Assembly: GCF_001753245.1 (NCBI RefSeq)
Contig: NZ_CP017415.1
Location: 124,001 to 188,000, forward strand
Length of the DNA: 64,000 bases
Source of the DNA: Acidihalobacter yilgarnensis
GTDB taxonomy: Bacteria > Pseudomonadota > Gammaproteobacteria > DSM-5130 > Acidihalobacteraceae
Direction of reading: 5' to 3'
Shown: piece after piece, positions 44,698 to 53,825 of the stretch
Layout of the letters: every line of letters begins with the position of its first letter
Numbering within the stretch: position 1 is the first letter of the stretch
Notes under the pieces: generated by a model
Databases searched by the model: none
Seen by the model: the letters and a program-made list of their open reading frames with translations, nothing else
What the model was told of the DNA's origin: nothing
Translations under genes and position numbers: made by a program

Positions 44698-45911
44698 TTA
44701 GGCTATTCGGGGCGGTGCGACGTTTGCCGTGAGCTGGAGTACCGAACTTGCCCAGTCGAGCGCGTCAAGGCGTGCGCGCGTGAGCAGCGCCGCGGGAATG
44801 CCGCCCCGGGCAATTTCACGCCAGCGGCTCAGTTCATAGGCCATCACCACCCCGAGATAGCGTCCCAGCACCCCTTCATGTCCGAGGATGGCCTGCTTGA
44901 TCTCACTGGACAGCGGTAGCGGCGAGATGACCTGTGGCAACGGACGGTCGAGCAGGATATCGAGAGCGGACAGCAGGCCCACGATGAAGCCGTCGCCGGA
45001 CTCGATACTATTGGTGGCTTCGCCAAGTAGCTCGCACATGCGTGCCCGCGCCAGGGCGATGACGAATACCGCCGCGGGCTTGTCGCTGAGTTGTGTCAGC
45101 GCAAGCAATGTGCACCAGGTGGCGAGGCGCTGCCTGCCCAGCAGGAGGATAGTGTCCTTGAGGGCGGTGACCGGGCGGGGCAGATTGAAGAATGCGGAAT
45201 TGATCAGGCGTAGCAGTTTATAGCTGAGGATCGGGTCTGCGGCGATCGCGCGCTCGATCTCACGGGTTTCGGTAAGCGGGTCGTGGATGATCGCGAACAG
45301 CCTGAGCAGTGCGATCTTGTTGGGCGGTAGGCTGGCGCCATGCTTGATCACGCGCGGCCGGCTGAGGAAATAACCCTGGAAGTAATCGAATCCAAGATCT
45401 CGGAAGCACTCGAACTCGGCCAGGGTCTCGATGCGCAAGGCGAGCAGTTGCAGCCCGAAGCGCTTGAGCGCGGCCATGTCTGCCGGCAAACGATCCAATG
45501 CAATATTGCGAATATCGAGTTTGATGATATGGGCAAGATCGTATAACTCGGCCAGCGCGGCGTCGTAATGGCCATCATCCAGGGCCAGTGTGTAGCCAAT
45601 GGTAACGAGGCGGCGTAGTTGCGGGAGTTTATCGAGGGTGGCGAGTTCGGGGGGATGTCGAAGATGATCCGCTTCGCGGGTAGCGGCAGCTCGTGGGCGA
45701 TGTCGAGCAGCTGGGGACTCAGGTTGATACCGACTCGACGGGTACCGGCGAGCTGGTCGATACCGAATTCCTGAAAGGCATTGATTACAACATGCGCGGT
45801 GGCCACGTCGGCCGCCGTAGGCCCGCTGCCACGGAACAGGAGCTCGTAGGCGTCCACGCCCAGCTGTGTGTTGTAGATGGGCTGTCGCCCGATGAGTACC
45901 TCAAGCGACAT
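44698..45911 (-). CDS. EAL-HDOD domain signalling protein, YuxH-like (one-base frameshift as given)
   Basis: An N-terminal EAL-like domain (LIGRQPIYNTQLGVDAYELL) lacks the EAL signature and is probably inactive against cyclic di-GMP. A C-terminal HDOD domain follows (ADPILSYKLLRLINSAFF). The frame breaks at a run of six G (45649-45654). One more base joins KRIIFDIPP to ELATLDKLPQLRRLV and gives 404 residues, the family's usual size. Its 3' end meets the NtrC-type regulator eight bases away. Function is signalling by inference from family only. Confidence 0.82.
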
Positions 45912-46074
45912 TATTTGGATTGTGCCTGGCTGATGGCGTGCATTCGGTGGTCGGTCCGTAGCGCGGTTTCAGAATGTGAGTATGGTGGGTTCTGGCCCGA
46001 CCACCAATACCGTGTTTTACGGCTTGAGGAATAGGGTGAGTCTATCAGTGAGTCATCGTTACGATGAAATGTTA

Positions 46075-46140
46075 TTAACATACCATTTGACATCATTATG
46101 ATTTGTTATGATCATAATGCCTTTCGATGATCGTGATCAT
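46075..46140. promoter_or_regulatory. Promoter with two palindromic operators upstream of the RpiR gene
   Basis: TTAACA (46075-46080) and TATGAT (46097-46102) with a 16-base spacer form a fair sigma70 promoter. CATTATGAT (46094-46102) is repeated as its exact reverse complement ATCATAATG (46111-46119), covering the -10. A second palindrome, ATGATC-GT-GATCAT (46127-46140), shares the ATGATC core and ends 14 bases before the RpiR start. This is the arrangement expected for autorepression by the RpiR protein, by inference. Confidence 0.6.
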
Positions 46141-46154
46141 GCGGAGTGAGGCGA

Positions 46155-47003
46155 ATGGACTGGATCGGTGCGGTCGTTGGACACGATGCCAGCTTCACCA
46201 AGCTGGAAAAGCGTGTCGCCGCCTATTTGACCGCCAACCCAGATGCCCTACTGATCGATACCAGCCGGGCCATCGCCGAGCGCGTGGGCGTCAGCCCAAT
46301 GACCGTGACCCGGTTTTTCAAGAAGCTTGGATACGAAAACGCGGCTGCGGCAAGGCGCAAGCTCAAGCGTCAGGTGTATGGCCCGGAGATGAATCGTATC
46401 GGCAATCGTTTCGAGCTGTTTCGGGAATCGAAGCCGCCGGTGGGGGGCGATGCGGTGATGCAGGGCGGTATCGCTGCGATTCGGCGAGCATGCGATGTCC
46501 GCGGGCAGGACATGTGGCGTCGGATCGTCGAAGCGGTGGCAGGTGCTGACAGCGTGTATGTGACCGGATTTCAGACCATGGCTTATTTGGCCCGGGGATT
46601 TGCCATGCGCCTGGGTTATGTCCGTTCGAACGTACATGAGATCGACGGCGCCGATGGCGTTTACGCCAAGTTGCTCACCGATCCTGCGCCGCGCCGTGTA
46701 CTGGTGATGATGGATATTTTCCGGTACGCGCGCAACGGCCCGGTGTTGGCAAGGGCGGCCCGCGATCGTGGTGTGGATGTGATCGTGTTCTGCGACGAAT
46801 TCTGCGATTGGGCGGCGGAAATCACGCCCTATGTCGTTGCGCTGCCGTCGGCCACCCCGCTTTTTTTTCGCTCGGATACGGGGATTCATTTTAGTTTGGG
46901 TTTGCTTGAACAGGATGTGATCGATGCGTACGGAGAGGGTGTGCGCAAGCAGATGGAACTGCTTTCGGAGGCGCAGGAGTTGTTCGGCCAATATATGAAA
47001 TGA
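46155..47003 (+). CDS. RpiR/MurR-family transcriptional regulator
   Basis: 282 residues: N-terminal RpiR helix-turn-helix (ERVGVSPMTVTRFFKKLGY) and a C-terminal SIS sugar-phosphate-binding domain (roughly residues 130-260). MurR, a family member, senses N-acetylmuramate 6-phosphate. The gene opens an operon with a dipeptide transporter and a D-Ala-D-Ala dipeptidase, so a murein-derived effector is plausible. ATG at 46155 is preceded by GGAG. Confidence 0.88.
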   Translation: MDWIGAVVGHDASFTKLEKRVAAYLTANPDALLIDTSRAIAERVGVSPMTVTRFFKKLGYENAAAARRKLKRQVYGPEMNRIGNRFELFRESKPPVGGDAVMQGGIAAIRRACDVRGQDMWRRIVEAVAGADSVYVTGFQTMAYLARGFAMRLGYVRSNVHEIDGADGVYAKLLTDPAPRRVLVMMDIFRYARNGPVLARAARDRGVDVIVFCDEFCDWAAEITPYVVALPSATPLFFRSDTGIHFSLGLLEQDVIDAYGEGVRKQMELLSEAQELFGQYMK

Positions 47004-47060
47004 GGTCTGCTCGTAAAGCGGACCCGTTGTAACCGAAATCATCGCGATAGGAGCAGGGCA

Positions 47061-48629
47061 ATGATTGGATTCAAATGGATGAGTGTATCGGCCGTCGGCT
47101 TGGCGGTCGTGTCGCTGGCGGGAGTGCCTGCATTTGCCGCGACGCCAACGAACGTACTGGTGATTGGCAAGGCGGCGGATCCGCAGACGTTGGACCCCGA
47201 CGTGACCATGGACAATAACGATTGGACGGTCACTTATCCGGCCTACCAGCGCTTGGTACGCTACAAAACGGTTGCTGGCAAGGGCACTACCAGCGTGGTT
47301 GGCGAGTTGGCCAGATCATGGACGGTATCGCCGGACAAGCTGACCTGGACCTTTAAGCTTAGGCCTGGCGAACGCTTCGCGGATGGCACCCCGGTAACGG
47401 CGTCGGCGGTGAAGTTCTCCTTCGACCGCCTGCTCAAACTGGGTAAGGGACCGGCCGAACCATTCCAGGATCTCGCCTCGGTCATGGTAATCAATCCGTA
47501 CACGATCCGATTCCGGCTCAAGGAGGCCTTTGCGCCTTTCTTGTACACCCTCGCCAATGATGGTGCCGCGATTATCAATCCCAAGGTGATGACGCATCAG
47601 GTCAATGGCGATCTGGCACAGGCCTGGCTCGCGGGGCATACCGCTGGCAGCGGCGCTTACCAGTTGCGTAGTTGGCAGAAGGGACAGAGCCTGATCATGA
47701 CCCCCAATGCACACTATGCCGGGCCTAAGCCGCATTTCGCCGAGGTGATCGTCAAGATCGTGCCGGACGCCTCCGCAAGGCGGTTGCAACTCGAGCGCGG
47801 CGATCTCGACATCGCGGAAAATCTGCCTGCCGACCAGCTGAATGCGATGAAAAAGGCGGGTACACCAGGCGTCATCGTGCGCGAGTATCCGAGCCTGAAG
47901 GTCACTTATCTCTACCTCAACAACAAGCGCCCGCCGCTCGATAAGGTAGCGGTACGCCGCGCGATCATCGAGGCGGTGGACGCGAGGGCCATTATCGGTG
48001 GCATCCTCAACGGCGAAGGCAAGCCGATGGGCGCGCCTATTCCGGATGGCATGTGGGGTTACGATCCGACGCTCAAGCCGGTTGCGCGGGATATCGCCAA
48101 GGCACGTGCCCTGCTCAAACAGGCGGGCGCCGAGCATCTCAAGCTCAGCTTCGATTATTCCGACGCCGATCCTAACTGGTCGACCATTGCGTTGGCGGTG
48201 CAGGCCAATCTCGCCGACGCGGGTATCAGCGTGAAGCTGGAAAATTTTGCCAACGCGACCTACCGTGATCGCCTGGGTAAGGGCGATTTCGATATTGCCA
48301 TCGGTAATTGGAGCCCGGATTTTGCCGATCCCTATATGTTCATGAATTACTGGTTCGATTCGGCTAACGGCGGTTTGGCGGGCAATCGTTCGTTTTACTC
48401 GAATCCTGAGGTCGACAAGCTGGTGCGCACGGCGGCGGTGGCCACCACCCAGCGCGAGCGGATGCGGCTTTATCAGCAGGCTCAGCGGATCGCCGTTAAA
48501 GACGCGGCCTATGTTTATCTCTTCCAGAAAAACTCGCAGATCGCGATGCGCAAGGCGGTGAAGGGCTTCGTTTTTAATCCGATGCTGGAGCAGATCTACA
48601 ACATCGCCAGCATGTCGAAGACGCACTGA
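47061..48629 (+). CDS. ddpA: Dipeptide-type ABC transporter substrate-binding protein (DdpA/DppA-like)
   Basis: 522 residues, family 5 binding protein with a signal peptide cleaved near PAFAA. LARSWTVSPDKLTWTFKLR and RFADGTPVTASAVKFSFDRL are the family signature region. It should bind a short peptide in the periplasm; the downstream D-Ala-D-Ala dipeptidase suggests D-alanyl-D-alanine. It is followed by a stem-loop and then the two permease and two ATPase genes, the same content as the E. coli ddp operon. Confidence 0.88.
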   Translation: MIGFKWMSVSAVGLAVVSLAGVPAFAATPTNVLVIGKAADPQTLDPDVTMDNNDWTVTYPAYQRLVRYKTVAGKGTTSVVGELARSWTVSPDKLTWTFKLRPGERFADGTPVTASAVKFSFDRLLKLGKGPAEPFQDLASVMVINPYTIRFRLKEAFAPFLYTLANDGAAIINPKVMTHQVNGDLAQAWLAGHTAGSGAYQLRSWQKGQSLIMTPNAHYAGPKPHFAEVIVKIVPDASARRLQLERGDLDIAENLPADQLNAMKKAGTPGVIVREYPSLKVTYLYLNNKRPPLDKVAVRRAIIEAVDARAIIGGILNGEGKPMGAPIPDGMWGYDPTLKPVARDIAKARALLKQAGAEHLKLSFDYSDADPNWSTIALAVQANLADAGISVKLENFANATYRDRLGKGDFDIAIGNWSPDFADPYMFMNYWFDSANGGLAGNRSFYSNPEVDKLVRTAAVATTQRERMRLYQQAQRIAVKDAAYVYLFQKNSQIAMRKAVKGFVFNPMLEQIYNIASMSKTH

Positions 48630-48646
48630 GCAGACGATTTTGTACA

Positions 48647-48672
48647 GCGGGTGGCGACCAGTCGCTGCCCGC
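48647..48672 (+). other. Stem-loop between binding protein and permease genes
   Basis: Eleven base pairs (48647-48657 with 48662-48672, two G-U pairs) around a CCAG loop, 17 bases after the binding-protein stop. Such hairpins stabilise the upstream mRNA or cut back read-through so that the binding protein is made in excess of the membrane subunits. No T tract follows, so full termination is unlikely. Confidence 0.55.
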
Positions 48673-48729
48673 CCCTCCCGCGGCCGGCGCGGCCGGTCTC
48701 CACGTGATGCGGCGTGAGCAAGCACATCC

Positions 48730-49746
48730 ATGGCTTTTTTGAATGTCATCCGACGACGACTGCTGTTTCTGATTTTGGTGGTGTTTGGCGTCTCGCTCGT
48801 CACCTTCGTCATTTCGCATCTCATTCCAGGCGACCCCGCGCGGCTGATAGCCGGACCACATGCCTCTAGCGAGGTCGTGGCCCATATCCGTCACCAGTTG
48901 GGCCTTGATCTACCGTTGTGGCGGCAGTATGCGCACTATGTCGACGATCTGGCGCATGGCAATCTCGGCGTGTCTATCCGTACCGGACGCCCAGTTGCGC
49001 AAGACATCGCGGCGTTCTTTCCAGCCACGCTGGAATTGGTGGTTGTGGCCCTGTTATTCGCTGTGCTGGCCGGAGTGCCGCTTGGCGTCGCCTCCGCAGT
49101 CTGGCGCGATCGTCCGATCGATCACATCGCACGCGTGCTGGCCGTCACCGGCATTTCCGCACCGGCATTCTGGCTTGGGCTCGTGTTGATTGCCGTGTTT
49201 TACGGTCATCTCGGCTGGTTTCCCGGAGGAGGGCGAATCAGCGCCATGATCGTGCCGCCAACACCGATCACGGGTTTTTATTTGATTGATTCGTTATTGG
49301 AAGGTAACGCCATCGCCTTTTGGAGCAGTCTGCGGCACATTGCCTTGCCGGCCTTCACGCTGGGTTTTGTGAATGTCGGCGTCATCGCACGGCAAATTCG
49401 TTCGGCCATGCTCGATCAACTGGGTGAGGACTATGTGCGTACCGCACGGGCAGGTGGGTTGTCGCGCCCGCGCGTGATCCTCGGACACGCCTTGCCGAAT
49501 GCGCTGATCCCCTCGGTGACGGTACTTGGGCTTGCCTTCGGCGATCTGCTCTACGGTGCCGTGCTGACCGAGACCATCTTCGCTTGGCCGGGTATGGGCA
49601 ATTACGTCGTTGCCTCGATCCAGGCGCTCGATTTCCCTGCGGTCATGGGGTTTACCTTGGTGGTGTCACTCGCCTATGTACTCGTCAATCTGGCGGTCGA
49701 TCTGGCCTATCTGGCCCTCGATCCGCGTATTGCGGAGATCGGCTGA
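48730..49746 (+). CDS. ddpB: Dipeptide ABC transporter permease (DdpB/DppB-like)
   Basis: 338 residues with six membrane helices, the N-terminal ISHLIPGDPARL of the DppB group and the ATPase-contact loop DYVRTARAGGLSRPRVILGH. It pairs with the next gene product to make the membrane channel. The stop is immediately followed by the ATG of ddpC. Confidence 0.92.
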   Translation: MAFLNVIRRRLLFLILVVFGVSLVTFVISHLIPGDPARLIAGPHASSEVVAHIRHQLGLDLPLWRQYAHYVDDLAHGNLGVSIRTGRPVAQDIAAFFPATLELVVVALLFAVLAGVPLGVASAVWRDRPIDHIARVLAVTGISAPAFWLGLVLIAVFYGHLGWFPGGGRISAMIVPPTPITGFYLIDSLLEGNAIAFWSSLRHIALPAFTLGFVNVGVIARQIRSAMLDQLGEDYVRTARAGGLSRPRVILGHALPNALIPSVTVLGLAFGDLLYGAVLTETIFAWPGMGNYVVASIQALDFPAVMGFTLVVSLAYVLVNLAVDLAYLALDPRIAEIG

Positions 49747-50625
49747 ATGTCCGCGGTAGAGCCTGCGATCGTCAATGGCGCCGGTGCGCGCGGTGGTTAT
49801 CTGTTGCATCGCCTGCGCCGTAGCCCATTGACCTTGCTCGGCACGGGTATGATCGTGGCGATTCTGTTCGCCGTGCTGCTGTTGCCATTCTTCATCACGA
49901 CCAACCCCGACCATATCGACCTTGCCGCGAGGCTTGCATCGCCATCCTGGGCGCACTGGTTCGGGACCGACGAGGTCGGGCGCGATATCTTTACCCGCGT
50001 GCTCTACGGCGGGCGCATCTCGATTGGCGTCGGTTTCTTCGTGGTGGCGGTGTCGGCTGGTATCGGCACTCTGATCGGTGCATTGACCGGGGTGATCGGC
50101 CGCTGGGTCGATACGGTGGTGATGCGGTTGATGGACGTGGTCATGTCCGTACCTTCGCTGGTGCTGACGTTGGCACTGGCCGCAGCCCTGGGACCGAGCC
50201 TGTGGAACGCCATGCTGGCCATCGCATTGGTACGTATCCCGGCCTATGTGCGCCTCACCCGTGGCCAGACTTTGAGTCTGCGCGAAAGCGGATACGTACA
50301 GGCTGCGCGGGTATTTGGTGCCAACCCGTGGCAGCTGCTGCGCTGGCATATCGCGGCCAACGCCATGCCGCCGATCATCGTGCAGGCCACCTTGGATATC
50401 GGCAACGCCATATTGATGGCGTCGGCCTTGAGCTTCATCGGCTTGGGCGCGCAGCCACCGACGGCCGAATGGGGCGCCATGGTGGCGACCGGTCGCAATT
50501 ACATCCTTGATCAGTGGTGGTATTCGGCCTTTCCCGGGGGGGCAATCCTATGCACCGCAGCGGCGTTCAATTTATTGGGCGATGGTCTGCGCGACTTGCT
50601 AGATCCGCGGCAAAGAGGGCGCTGA
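49747..50625 (+). CDS. ddpC: Dipeptide ABC transporter permease (DdpC/DppC-like)
   Basis: 292 residues, DppC type, with a hydrophilic N-terminus, the family motif WFGTDEVGRDIFTRVLYG, and the coupling loop GYVQAARVFGANPWQLLRWH. It starts directly after the ddpB stop and is two bases from ddpD, so it belongs to the same transcript. Confidence 0.92.
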   Translation: MSAVEPAIVNGAGARGGYLLHRLRRSPLTLLGTGMIVAILFAVLLLPFFITTNPDHIDLAARLASPSWAHWFGTDEVGRDIFTRVLYGGRISIGVGFFVVAVSAGIGTLIGALTGVIGRWVDTVVMRLMDVVMSVPSLVLTLALAAALGPSLWNAMLAIALVRIPAYVRLTRGQTLSLRESGYVQAARVFGANPWQLLRWHIAANAMPPIIVQATLDIGNAILMASALSFIGLGAQPPTAEWGAMVATGRNYILDQWWYSAFPGGAILCTAAAFNLLGDGLRDLLDPRQRGR

Positions 50626-50627
50626 AC

Positions 50628-51626
50628 ATGCCAGATGCACGTGACATGGTGCTGGATATCCAGCACCTGAGTGTGGAGTTTCCCGTTTACGGTGGGGCTG
50701 TACGCGCGCTAGACGGCGTGACGCTGACGATTGCGCGTGGCGAGACGGTGGGCGTAGTGGGCGAGTCCGGTTGCGGGAAATCGGTCACCTCGTTGCTGGC
50801 GATGGGATTGCTGCCAAGACAAGCCTACCGCGTGCGCAGCGGTGATATCTCGCTGTTGGGCGTCGACGTGCTGACGGCGCCCGAGCGCGAGCTGGCCGCG
50901 TTGCGCGGGAATCGTGCCGCGATGATCTTCCAAGAGCCGCTGACGGCATTGAATCCGACGCGCCGGATCGGCAGTCAGATGATCGAGGTGATCCGCCGCC
51001 ACCGACGAATCGGTAAAATCGAGGCACGTGCGCAGGCCATTCATCTTCTGGGCGAAATGCGAGTTGCCGATGCCGGCGAAGTGCTGCGGCGTTACCCCTT
51101 CGAGCTGTCCGGAGGCATGCGGCAGCGGGTACTCATTGCACTGGCCTTTTCCGGTGACCCGGCCATTGTCATCGCCGACGAGCCGACCACCGCGTTGGAT
51201 GTCACCGTGCAACGCCAAGTGTTGACCTTGCTGCGCGCGCGCGCGCGCCGTTCCGGCACCGCCGTCCTGTTGATCACCCACGACATGGGTATCGTTTCGC
51301 AGTACACCGATCGCGTCTACGTCATGTACGCGGGCCGAGTGGTGGAGTCCGGTGACACCCGCGGCGTCCTCTGCGCGCCCGCGCATCCCTATACCCGTGC
51401 ACTGCTCGGTGCCTTGCCGGAGCGGGCAACCGCCAAGGCATCGTTGAACGCGATACCCGGCAGCGTGCCCGATTTGCGTCATCCGCCTGCGGGGTGCGCC
51501 TATGCCCCTCGCTGCGCCAGTGCCGGCCCCTTGTGCGTCGATCGTCCACCGATGTTCCCGCAGAGTGGCGCCGCTGAGCGGCATGCTGCCTGCTGGTTGC
51601 TAGCAGAAGAGCGTGTACTTGCATGA
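50628..51626 (+). CDS. ddpD: Dipeptide ABC transporter ATP-binding protein (DdpD/DppD-like)
   Basis: 332 residues with Walker A GESGCGKS, signature LSGGMRQRV, Walker B VIADEPTTALD, and the oligopeptide-transporter C-terminal cysteine region (GCAYAPRCASAGPLC). The open frame extends upstream into ddpC, but the ATG at 50628 gives the right N-terminus and spacing. Its stop overlaps the ddpF start (ATGA). Confidence 0.92.
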   Translation: MPDARDMVLDIQHLSVEFPVYGGAVRALDGVTLTIARGETVGVVGESGCGKSVTSLLAMGLLPRQAYRVRSGDISLLGVDVLTAPERELAALRGNRAAMIFQEPLTALNPTRRIGSQMIEVIRRHRRIGKIEARAQAIHLLGEMRVADAGEVLRRYPFELSGGMRQRVLIALAFSGDPAIVIADEPTTALDVTVQRQVLTLLRARARRSGTAVLLITHDMGIVSQYTDRVYVMYAGRVVESGDTRGVLCAPAHPYTRALLGALPERATAKASLNAIPGSVPDLRHPPAGCAYAPRCASAGPLCVDRPPMFPQSGAAERHAACWLLAEERVLA

Positions 51627-52654
51627 GTGCGTTGGACGAGACATTTCGCGACGCGCCGCTGACCGTTACCGGATTGCAGATCCGTTATCCGGTCAAGCGC
51701 GATTGGTTGGGTCGCCCGCGGGCTTATGCGCATGCGCTCAATGGCATCGACCTGAGCGTCGCGCGCGGTGAGACCTTGGGTATTGTCGGTGAGTCAGGTT
51801 GCGGCAAGAGCACGCTCGCGCAAGCGTTGATCGGGCTGGTTACACCTTCCTCCGGCCATGTGCGTGTGGCTGGCATGAGCTCCACGGGTGGACTACAGCC
51901 AGTACAGATCGTCTTTCAGGACCCCAATGCCTCACTTGACCCGCGCATGCGTGTCTGGCGCATCATCACGGAGCCAGTGTTTTTGCGCAGTCGTCATAGC
52001 CGTGCAGAGCTACGTCGAATGGCCGCCGCACTCGCGGAGCAGGTTGGTTTGCGCGCCGAGCACATCGATCGCTATGCGCATGAATTTTCGGGCGGACAGC
52101 GCCAGCGCATCGCCATCGCGCGGGCCCTGGCGTCAGAACCCGAGATCATCGTGCTCGACGAGCCGACCTCGGCACTCGACGTTTCCGTTCAGGCGCAAAT
52201 CCTCAACCTGCTGCTGAGCCTGCAGCAACGGCAGAACCTGACCTACGTGCTCATCTCGCACGATGTCTCGGTCATCCGGCATATGGCAGACCGAGTCGCA
52301 GTCATGTATCTCGGTCAGATCGTCGAGATCGGCCCGGCCAGATCCGTACTTGGCGAGCCACGACACCCCTACACGCGCCTACTCTGCGAATCGGTGCCTC
52401 GGGTCGACAGCGGCAGCGCTCCAGACCTGCCTGCGGAGACCACCGAGCTGCCCTCAAACCGTACGCTGCCATCGGGTTGCTTCTTTCGCGAGCGCTGCCC
52501 ATCCGCCGCTGCGGGTTGCGAACGACCCCAGGCACTGGCGACCTTGGCGTATGACACGGCCCATGCCGTGCGCTGCCATCTGGTCCACGCCGACACTCCG
52601 CCGAAGTGGCGACCGGACACCCTGTCCCCGCTTGACCAAGCCATGGAGGAATGA
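51623..52654 (+). CDS. ddpF: Dipeptide ABC transporter ATP-binding protein (DdpF/DppF-like)
   Basis: 343 residues with Walker A GESGCGKSTLAQ, signature FSGGQRQRIAIARAL, Walker B VLDEPTSALD and the C-terminal CFFRERCPSAAAGC cluster region. It forms the ATPase dimer with DdpD. The start overlaps the ddpD stop and the stop overlaps the ddpX start, so the whole set is translationally coupled. Confidence 0.92.
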   Translation: MSALDETFRDAPLTVTGLQIRYPVKRDWLGRPRAYAHALNGIDLSVARGETLGIVGESGCGKSTLAQALIGLVTPSSGHVRVAGMSSTGGLQPVQIVFQDPNASLDPRMRVWRIITEPVFLRSRHSRAELRRMAAALAEQVGLRAEHIDRYAHEFSGGQRQRIAIARALASEPEIIVLDEPTSALDVSVQAQILNLLLSLQQRQNLTYVLISHDVSVIRHMADRVAVMYLGQIVEIGPARSVLGEPRHPYTRLLCESVPRVDSGSAPDLPAETTELPSNRTLPSGCFFRERCPSAAAGCERPQALATLAYDTAHAVRCHLVHADTPPKWRPDTLSPLDQAMEE

Positions 52655-53202
52655 ACTTGCTAGTCATCGACCACCCCGCGATCTGCGTCGATTTACGCTA
52701 CGCCAGCGCAGACAACATCACCGGTCAGCCGATCTACGCGCGCGCGATTGCGCTCCTGCACCCCGACGCACACGCCGCGCTTACGCGTGCCGCCGACCTT
52801 GCGGGTACGCTGGGTTATCGGCTGACGGTCTATGACGCCTACCGCCCGCCTGCGGCACAGTGGCGGTTGTGGGAGGCGTTGCCCGATCCCACCTTCGTGG
52901 CCGATCCGGTCGAGGGTTCAACCCACAGTCGCGGCATCGCCGTGGACCTCACCCTGGCGGATGAACACGGTCAGCCTCTGGTCATGGGCACCGGCTTCGA
53001 TGCCATGCTCGAACAGTCCTACCATGGTCGGCTGGATCTGCCACGCGAGGCCCAGCGCAACCGCACCCTGCTGCTCGGCCTCATGACCGCTGCCGGCTGG
53101 GTCCATCAGCCGCATGAATGGTGGCACTACAACCTGCCTGAGGAACTGAGTTATCCGATCATCGACGATGCCGACACCGTCGCGCGGATGATGGACGATT
53201 AA
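52651..53202 (+). CDS. ddpX: D-alanyl-D-alanine dipeptidase (VanX/DdpX family)
   Basis: 183 residues. The zinc site motif S-x-H-x6-D is present as STHSRGIAVDL, and the catalytic/zinc region PHEWWHY near the C-terminus is intact, as are YDAYRPP and its arginine. No signal peptide is seen, so it should act in the cytoplasm on imported dipeptide. It is coupled to ddpF by ATGA. In E. coli the ddpX-ddpABCDF operon salvages D-Ala from murein; here ddpX is last instead of first. Vancomycin-type resistance is unlikely because vanH and vanA ligase genes are absent. Confidence 0.92.
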   Translation: MNLLVIDHPAICVDLRYASADNITGQPIYARAIALLHPDAHAALTRAADLAGTLGYRLTVYDAYRPPAAQWRLWEALPDPTFVADPVEGSTHSRGIAVDLTLADEHGQPLVMGTGFDAMLEQSYHGRLDLPREAQRNRTLLLGLMTAAGWVHQPHEWWHYNLPEELSYPIIDDADTVARMMDD

Positions 53203-53728
53203 TCGGGTGGGATTTGAAGAGAGGTGGTGGGCTCCACCGCTCACCGTGTCGCGTGAACTGCGTCGTTTGCTTGAACGGTGTTCGAGTCTGAAATTTTAGG
53301 TGTCGCTAGGCAGGCTGCGAATGAGGTTGTCTGGTAAATTTATATGGAAGTTGTGAGCGGCGCGGTATGCGAGCAGCAGCACGCGGGCTCTATCAAGCTC
53401 GCTACTTAATGGACAGGGAGGGGGCTTACGGCGAGCCGCTAGGGGAGATTGTTTTTGGTCTGCGTTGTGGCGACGTGGAGGTCCAGACGTGAATCCACGT
53501 GTGGGCTGTGATCGATGCGTCCCACCAGTCTATAGGCATCACCGCGGATCTAGTCAGCGCTAATAAGTTTGAACTGCGTGAGGGTTTGGCTTACTTGGAG
53601 TCCTGTCAATAACTGTGCGCGCTATGTGGTTCATCAGCTGCGAATTTAGCCATCTAGTACTGTTTCAATGTCGCACAAAGCTCGTTCATACCCCGCTGTC
53701 ACTGTGCCCATTTCGCCACGCTTTCGCC
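53203..53728. other. Gene-free AT-richer spacer after ddpX
   Basis: I find no credible protein gene: open frames are short and lack family motifs or ribosome sites. A small hairpin, GGTGG (53223-53227) with CCACC (53234-53238), lies just after ddpX and may aid termination. Base composition is visibly poorer in G+C than the flanking genes, which hints at acquired or decayed DNA. Confidence 0.5.
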
Positions 53729-53777
53729 CACAAGTTGTGCACAGATCATCCACAAGCCATCCACAGACAGATCCACA
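53729..53777. repeat. Phased ATCCACA motifs and TTGTG/CACAA palindromes upstream of a promoter
   Basis: ATCCACA occurs three times, at 53748-53754, 53759-53765 and 53771-53777, spaced 11 and 12 bases, that is about one DNA turn. Just before are CACAA-G-TTGTG (53729-53739) and the palindrome TGTGCACA (53736-53743). TCATCCACA (53746-53754) differs from the DnaA box TTATCCACA by one base; the other two differ more. They end 13 bases before a strong -35, so they look like a phased protein-binding array controlling it. Confidence 0.5.
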
Positions 53778-53790
53778 TCATATTGTGTGA

Positions 53791-53819
53791 TTGACCGACT
53801 ACAATGCACATCCTATAGT
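53791..53819 (+). promoter_or_regulatory. Near-consensus sigma70 promoter
   Basis: TTGACC (53791-53796), a 17-base spacer and TATAGT (53814-53819). Transcription should start near 53826 and run through the structured leader into the tRNA at 54002. No comparable protein-coding start follows, so the product is expected to be RNA. Confidence 0.65.
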
Positions 53820-53825
53820 TGTCAC

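Noticed and set aside
47316-48824. A 502-codon minus-strand open frame opposite ddpA
   Set aside because: Rich in Arg/His with no recognisable domain; it is a shadow of the binding-protein gene.
52651-53202. Vancomycin resistance vanX
   Set aside because: No vanH or D-Ala-D-Lac ligase gene is present and the gene is coupled to a dipeptide transporter, so a salvage DdpX is the better call.
53729-53777. Chromosomal replication origin
   Set aside because: Only one near-match DnaA box, and dnaA, dnaN, gidA or rpmH are not nearby; a promoter-linked array is the simpler reading.
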